Below are positions 62,200 to 64,000 of a stretch of DNA of 64,000 nt, piece by piece; the first letter of the stretch is position 1, and each line of letters starts with the position of its first letter. A model generated the notes under the pieces. The model ran no database searches and was not told where the DNA came from. It saw only the letters and a program-made list of their open reading frames with translations. The position numbers and the translations under genes were made by a program. The DNA comes from Salegentibacter agarivorans. GTDB taxonomy: Bacteria > Bacteroidota > Bacteroidia > Flavobacteriales > Flavobacteriaceae. The stretch lies in contig NZ_FOOH01000002.1 of assembly GCF_900113135.1 (NCBI RefSeq), positions 216,064-280,063 of the forward strand, read 5' to 3'.

Positions 62200-63408
62200 A
62201 TGAAAACAAAACCCACTTTTCGTATTCTCTTTTGGCTGAATTTGGCCAAGAAAAAAGATACTCTTGCACCTATTTATGCAAGGGTAACTGTCAATGGCCG
62301 TCGGGCAGAAATTAGTTTAAGACGACAATGTGACCCGGAATCCTGGGATGATCGCGCCCACAGGTTAAAAGGAAGAAACCTTGAAGCGACAGTTTTGAAT
62401 AATTATCTGGACGCCAAGTATTCGAAACTATTGCAGTGTTATGAAGACCTGCTCAAAGAAGATAGAATTATAACAGCCAAGGCTATCAAAGCCCGTTTTC
62501 TTGGGGCTGATGCGACTTTTAAATCACTCCAGGAAATTCTTGAATATCATAAAACCACTATGGTTGATGTGCTTAAACCAGGAACGCTAAAAAATTACGG
62601 AGCTACAGAAAAGTATTTGAATGATTACCTTTCCTACGATCATAGAATCAAAGATATCTATCTTAAAAATATAGATTATCAATTCGTTACCAGTTTCGAC
62701 AAGTTTCTAAGAAGAAAAAAGGGGAAAAATGGCAAAAAGCAATTGAGTAATAACGGAATAATGAAACACATGGAGCGATTTAAGAAGCTCACAAATTTAG
62801 CCATTAAACTTGGTTGGCTGGATAAGGATCCATTCCGGGACTATAAAATGAAATTTGAAAAATTTGATCGTGCGTATTTGAGCCAAAGAGAACTAGATTA
62901 TATTGAGGAGACCCGATTCAGAAGAGTAACACTGGAGACCACTAAGGATATTTTTGTTTTTTCCTGCTATACTGGTATGTGTTATGGGGAAATAAAAAAC
63001 CTTACCCGAGATAACCTGATAAAAGGTGTGAATGGGAAGGACTGGATCTATAGCAGGCGGGAGAAAAGCAATGAACCGATTAAGGTACCGCTACTGGAAA
63101 AAGCCCGCAGTATTTTGTATAAATATGAAAAACCAACTTCAGAATTTCTATTACCGGTGTATAGCAACCAAAAAACAAATACTTACTTGAAGGAAATTGC
63201 AGAGCAGTGTAAAATTCCTAAAAAGCTTAGTTTTCACGTTGCCAGACATACTTTTGCTACAACGGTCACCCTATCCAATGGAGTGCCCATAGAAACCGTT
63301 TCAAAGCTCCTGGGGCACACTAAATTATCAACTACGCAAATCTATGCCAGAGTAGTTGATCAAAAATTAGGAGACGATATGGATCAATTGCAATCTAAAC
63401 TCTCCTAA
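62200..63408 (+). CDS. IntDOT-type tyrosine recombinase (integrase)
   Basis: A 402-residue tyrosine recombinase. An arm-DNA-binding domain (residues 1-100) precedes a SAM-like core-binding domain (about 110-220) and the catalytic domain. Box II is intact: His346-X2-Arg349 (FHVARH), His373 (GHTKLSTTQ) and Tyr382 (IYARV). The first catalytic Arg is replaced by Cys261 (TGMCYGEIKNL), as IntDOT also lacks Arg I. It is next to the 3' end of tRNA-Pro and transcribed the same way, as for the integrase of an element inserted in that tRNA. No excisionase gene is seen. Confidence 0.92.
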   Translation: MKTKPTFRILFWLNLAKKKDTLAPIYARVTVNGRRAEISLRRQCDPESWDDRAHRLKGRNLEATVLNNYLDAKYSKLLQCYEDLLKEDRIITAKAIKARFLGADATFKSLQEILEYHKTTMVDVLKPGTLKNYGATEKYLNDYLSYDHRIKDIYLKNIDYQFVTSFDKFLRRKKGKNGKKQLSNNGIMKHMERFKKLTNLAIKLGWLDKDPFRDYKMKFEKFDRAYLSQRELDYIEETRFRRVTLETTKDIFVFSCYTGMCYGEIKNLTRDNLIKGVNGKDWIYSRREKSNEPIKVPLLEKARSILYKYEKPTSEFLLPVYSNQKTNTYLKEIAEQCKIPKKLSFHVARHTFATTVTLSNGVPIETVSKLLGHTKLSTTQIYARVVDQKLGDDMDQLQSKLS

Positions 63409-64000
63409 AAAAGCGATGAAACGATGCAGAAGTGATGCGGGTCATAGCTCAATGTTATCAAGGCTTGCGGGAAGATCTGCATCAAAGCAACAAATTCTGA
63501 ATACAACAAAGGAGAAAAGCCTCCGATAATTTCTTCTTTTTTTGATGAATCGATGCCAGATATAAATAAGACCAGTAATACTGGGGATTTTCAGCCGCAT
63601 CATTTCCGCATCACTTTGTCATCAAAAATAAAACGATGCTGAACTTTGTATAGATTTTGCAGGTTTTGATATAAAATAAGCTAGTTAAAAAAGAAAAAAT
63701 ATGGTCCCAAATCTACCATAACTTACAGCGCTGGATCCTATGCTGTTTTTATAGCGTACGGGAAGTTAAGTGAAAAGTAAAAACAGCATAGGGCGCAAAA
63801 CCTATTTTGTTTTTGTAATACCAGTAAATTTTAACCTATTTTCAGGGTGTTCCAGTCCATTTACTGGTAATCTCGCGTTCATTTCACTACTCCGGTATAA
63901 AAATACTGTCTAATTCAAATTAGTTTTACTGCAAATTTCAACGGTTTTATTGGGGCTTTCAGGCTATTTGAGGTAAGTTTTTTATTTAAAAACTTTTGCA
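63409..64000. other. Repeat-rich non-coding region after the integrase
   Basis: There is no credible gene in these 592 bases. Inverted repeats are: CCTATGCTGTTTTTA (63737-63751) with its complement at 63778-63792, 15 bp and perfect. AAGTGATGCGG (63430-63440) pairs with CCGCATCACTT (63606-63616). TACCAGTAAAT (63819-63829) pairs with ATTTACTGGTA (63859-63869). CCAGTAATACTGG (63572-63584) is palindromic. They may be recombination, transfer or regulatory sites of the integrated element. Confidence 0.6.

Noticed and set aside
1..64000. Phage, CRISPR-Cas, restriction-modification or toxin-antitoxin systems.
   Set aside because: No such genes are recognised in the window apart from the single recombinase at the right edge.

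Overview
The window looks like a chromosomal segment of a Flavobacteriaceae bacterium (Bacteroidota). Supporting signs are the AT-rich sequence, -7 promoter boxes of the TAnnTTTG type, a flavobacterial tyrosine ammonia-lyase, an IntDOT-type integrase, a two-domain Bacteroidetes LptD, the bacillithiol enzyme BshA, and very tight gene packing. A marine genus of the Gramella/Salegentibacter/Zunongwangia type is an inference, not shown.

Layout. (1) 58-4386: five small stress or resistance-type proteins on the minus strand (tandem SRPBCC, three VOC proteins, one SnoaL-like) facing a divergent GlxA-type AraC regulator. (2) 4387-22681: housekeeping genes, namely a large FAD/Fe-S 2-hydroxyacid dehydrogenase, a small outer-membrane barrel, BshA, a GH3-serine hydrolase fusion, an Hdr-like Fe-S pair, an MlaD-like MCE protein, a murein amidase, LptD, RidA, a zincin-like protein, MgsA and PfkA. 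(3) 22803-32982: TamB, then a plus-strand run of translation and RNA-modification genes (TsaD, RsmE, TrmH-type, THUMP-like methyltransferase) with a DUF4159 protein and an AI-2E-family permease, ending against a minus-strand thioesterase. (4) 33108-42485: NUDIX, DUF72, aldehyde dehydrogenase, a DUF3307/SatD pair with a conspicuous operator array, a Gre-like factor, a PgpH-type HD phosphohydrolase, thiolase and NlpC/P60.

(5) 42489-61459 is a biosynthetic cluster for an aryl-polyene (flexirubin-type) pigment. A tyrosine ammonia-lyase makes the 4-coumarate starter and a PaaK-like ligase activates it. An acyl carrier protein, two catalytically complete ketosynthases, two cysteine-less ketosynthase-like partners, FabG and two hot-dog dehydratases extend it. 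Acyltransferases, a LolA-like carrier, an MMPL exporter, a glycosyltransferase, a deacetylase and a C45-family lipoprotein probably finish and place it. A WxWxVP flavoprotein is divergent from the lyase. No DarA/DarB pair for the dialkylresorcinol half is visible, and several proteins carry active-site losses.

(6) 61607-64000: tRNA-Ser(GCT), tRNA-Pro(TGG) and a tyrosine recombinase immediately downstream, followed by 0.6 kb of repeat-rich non-coding DNA. This looks like the left end of an integrated element that runs out of the window.
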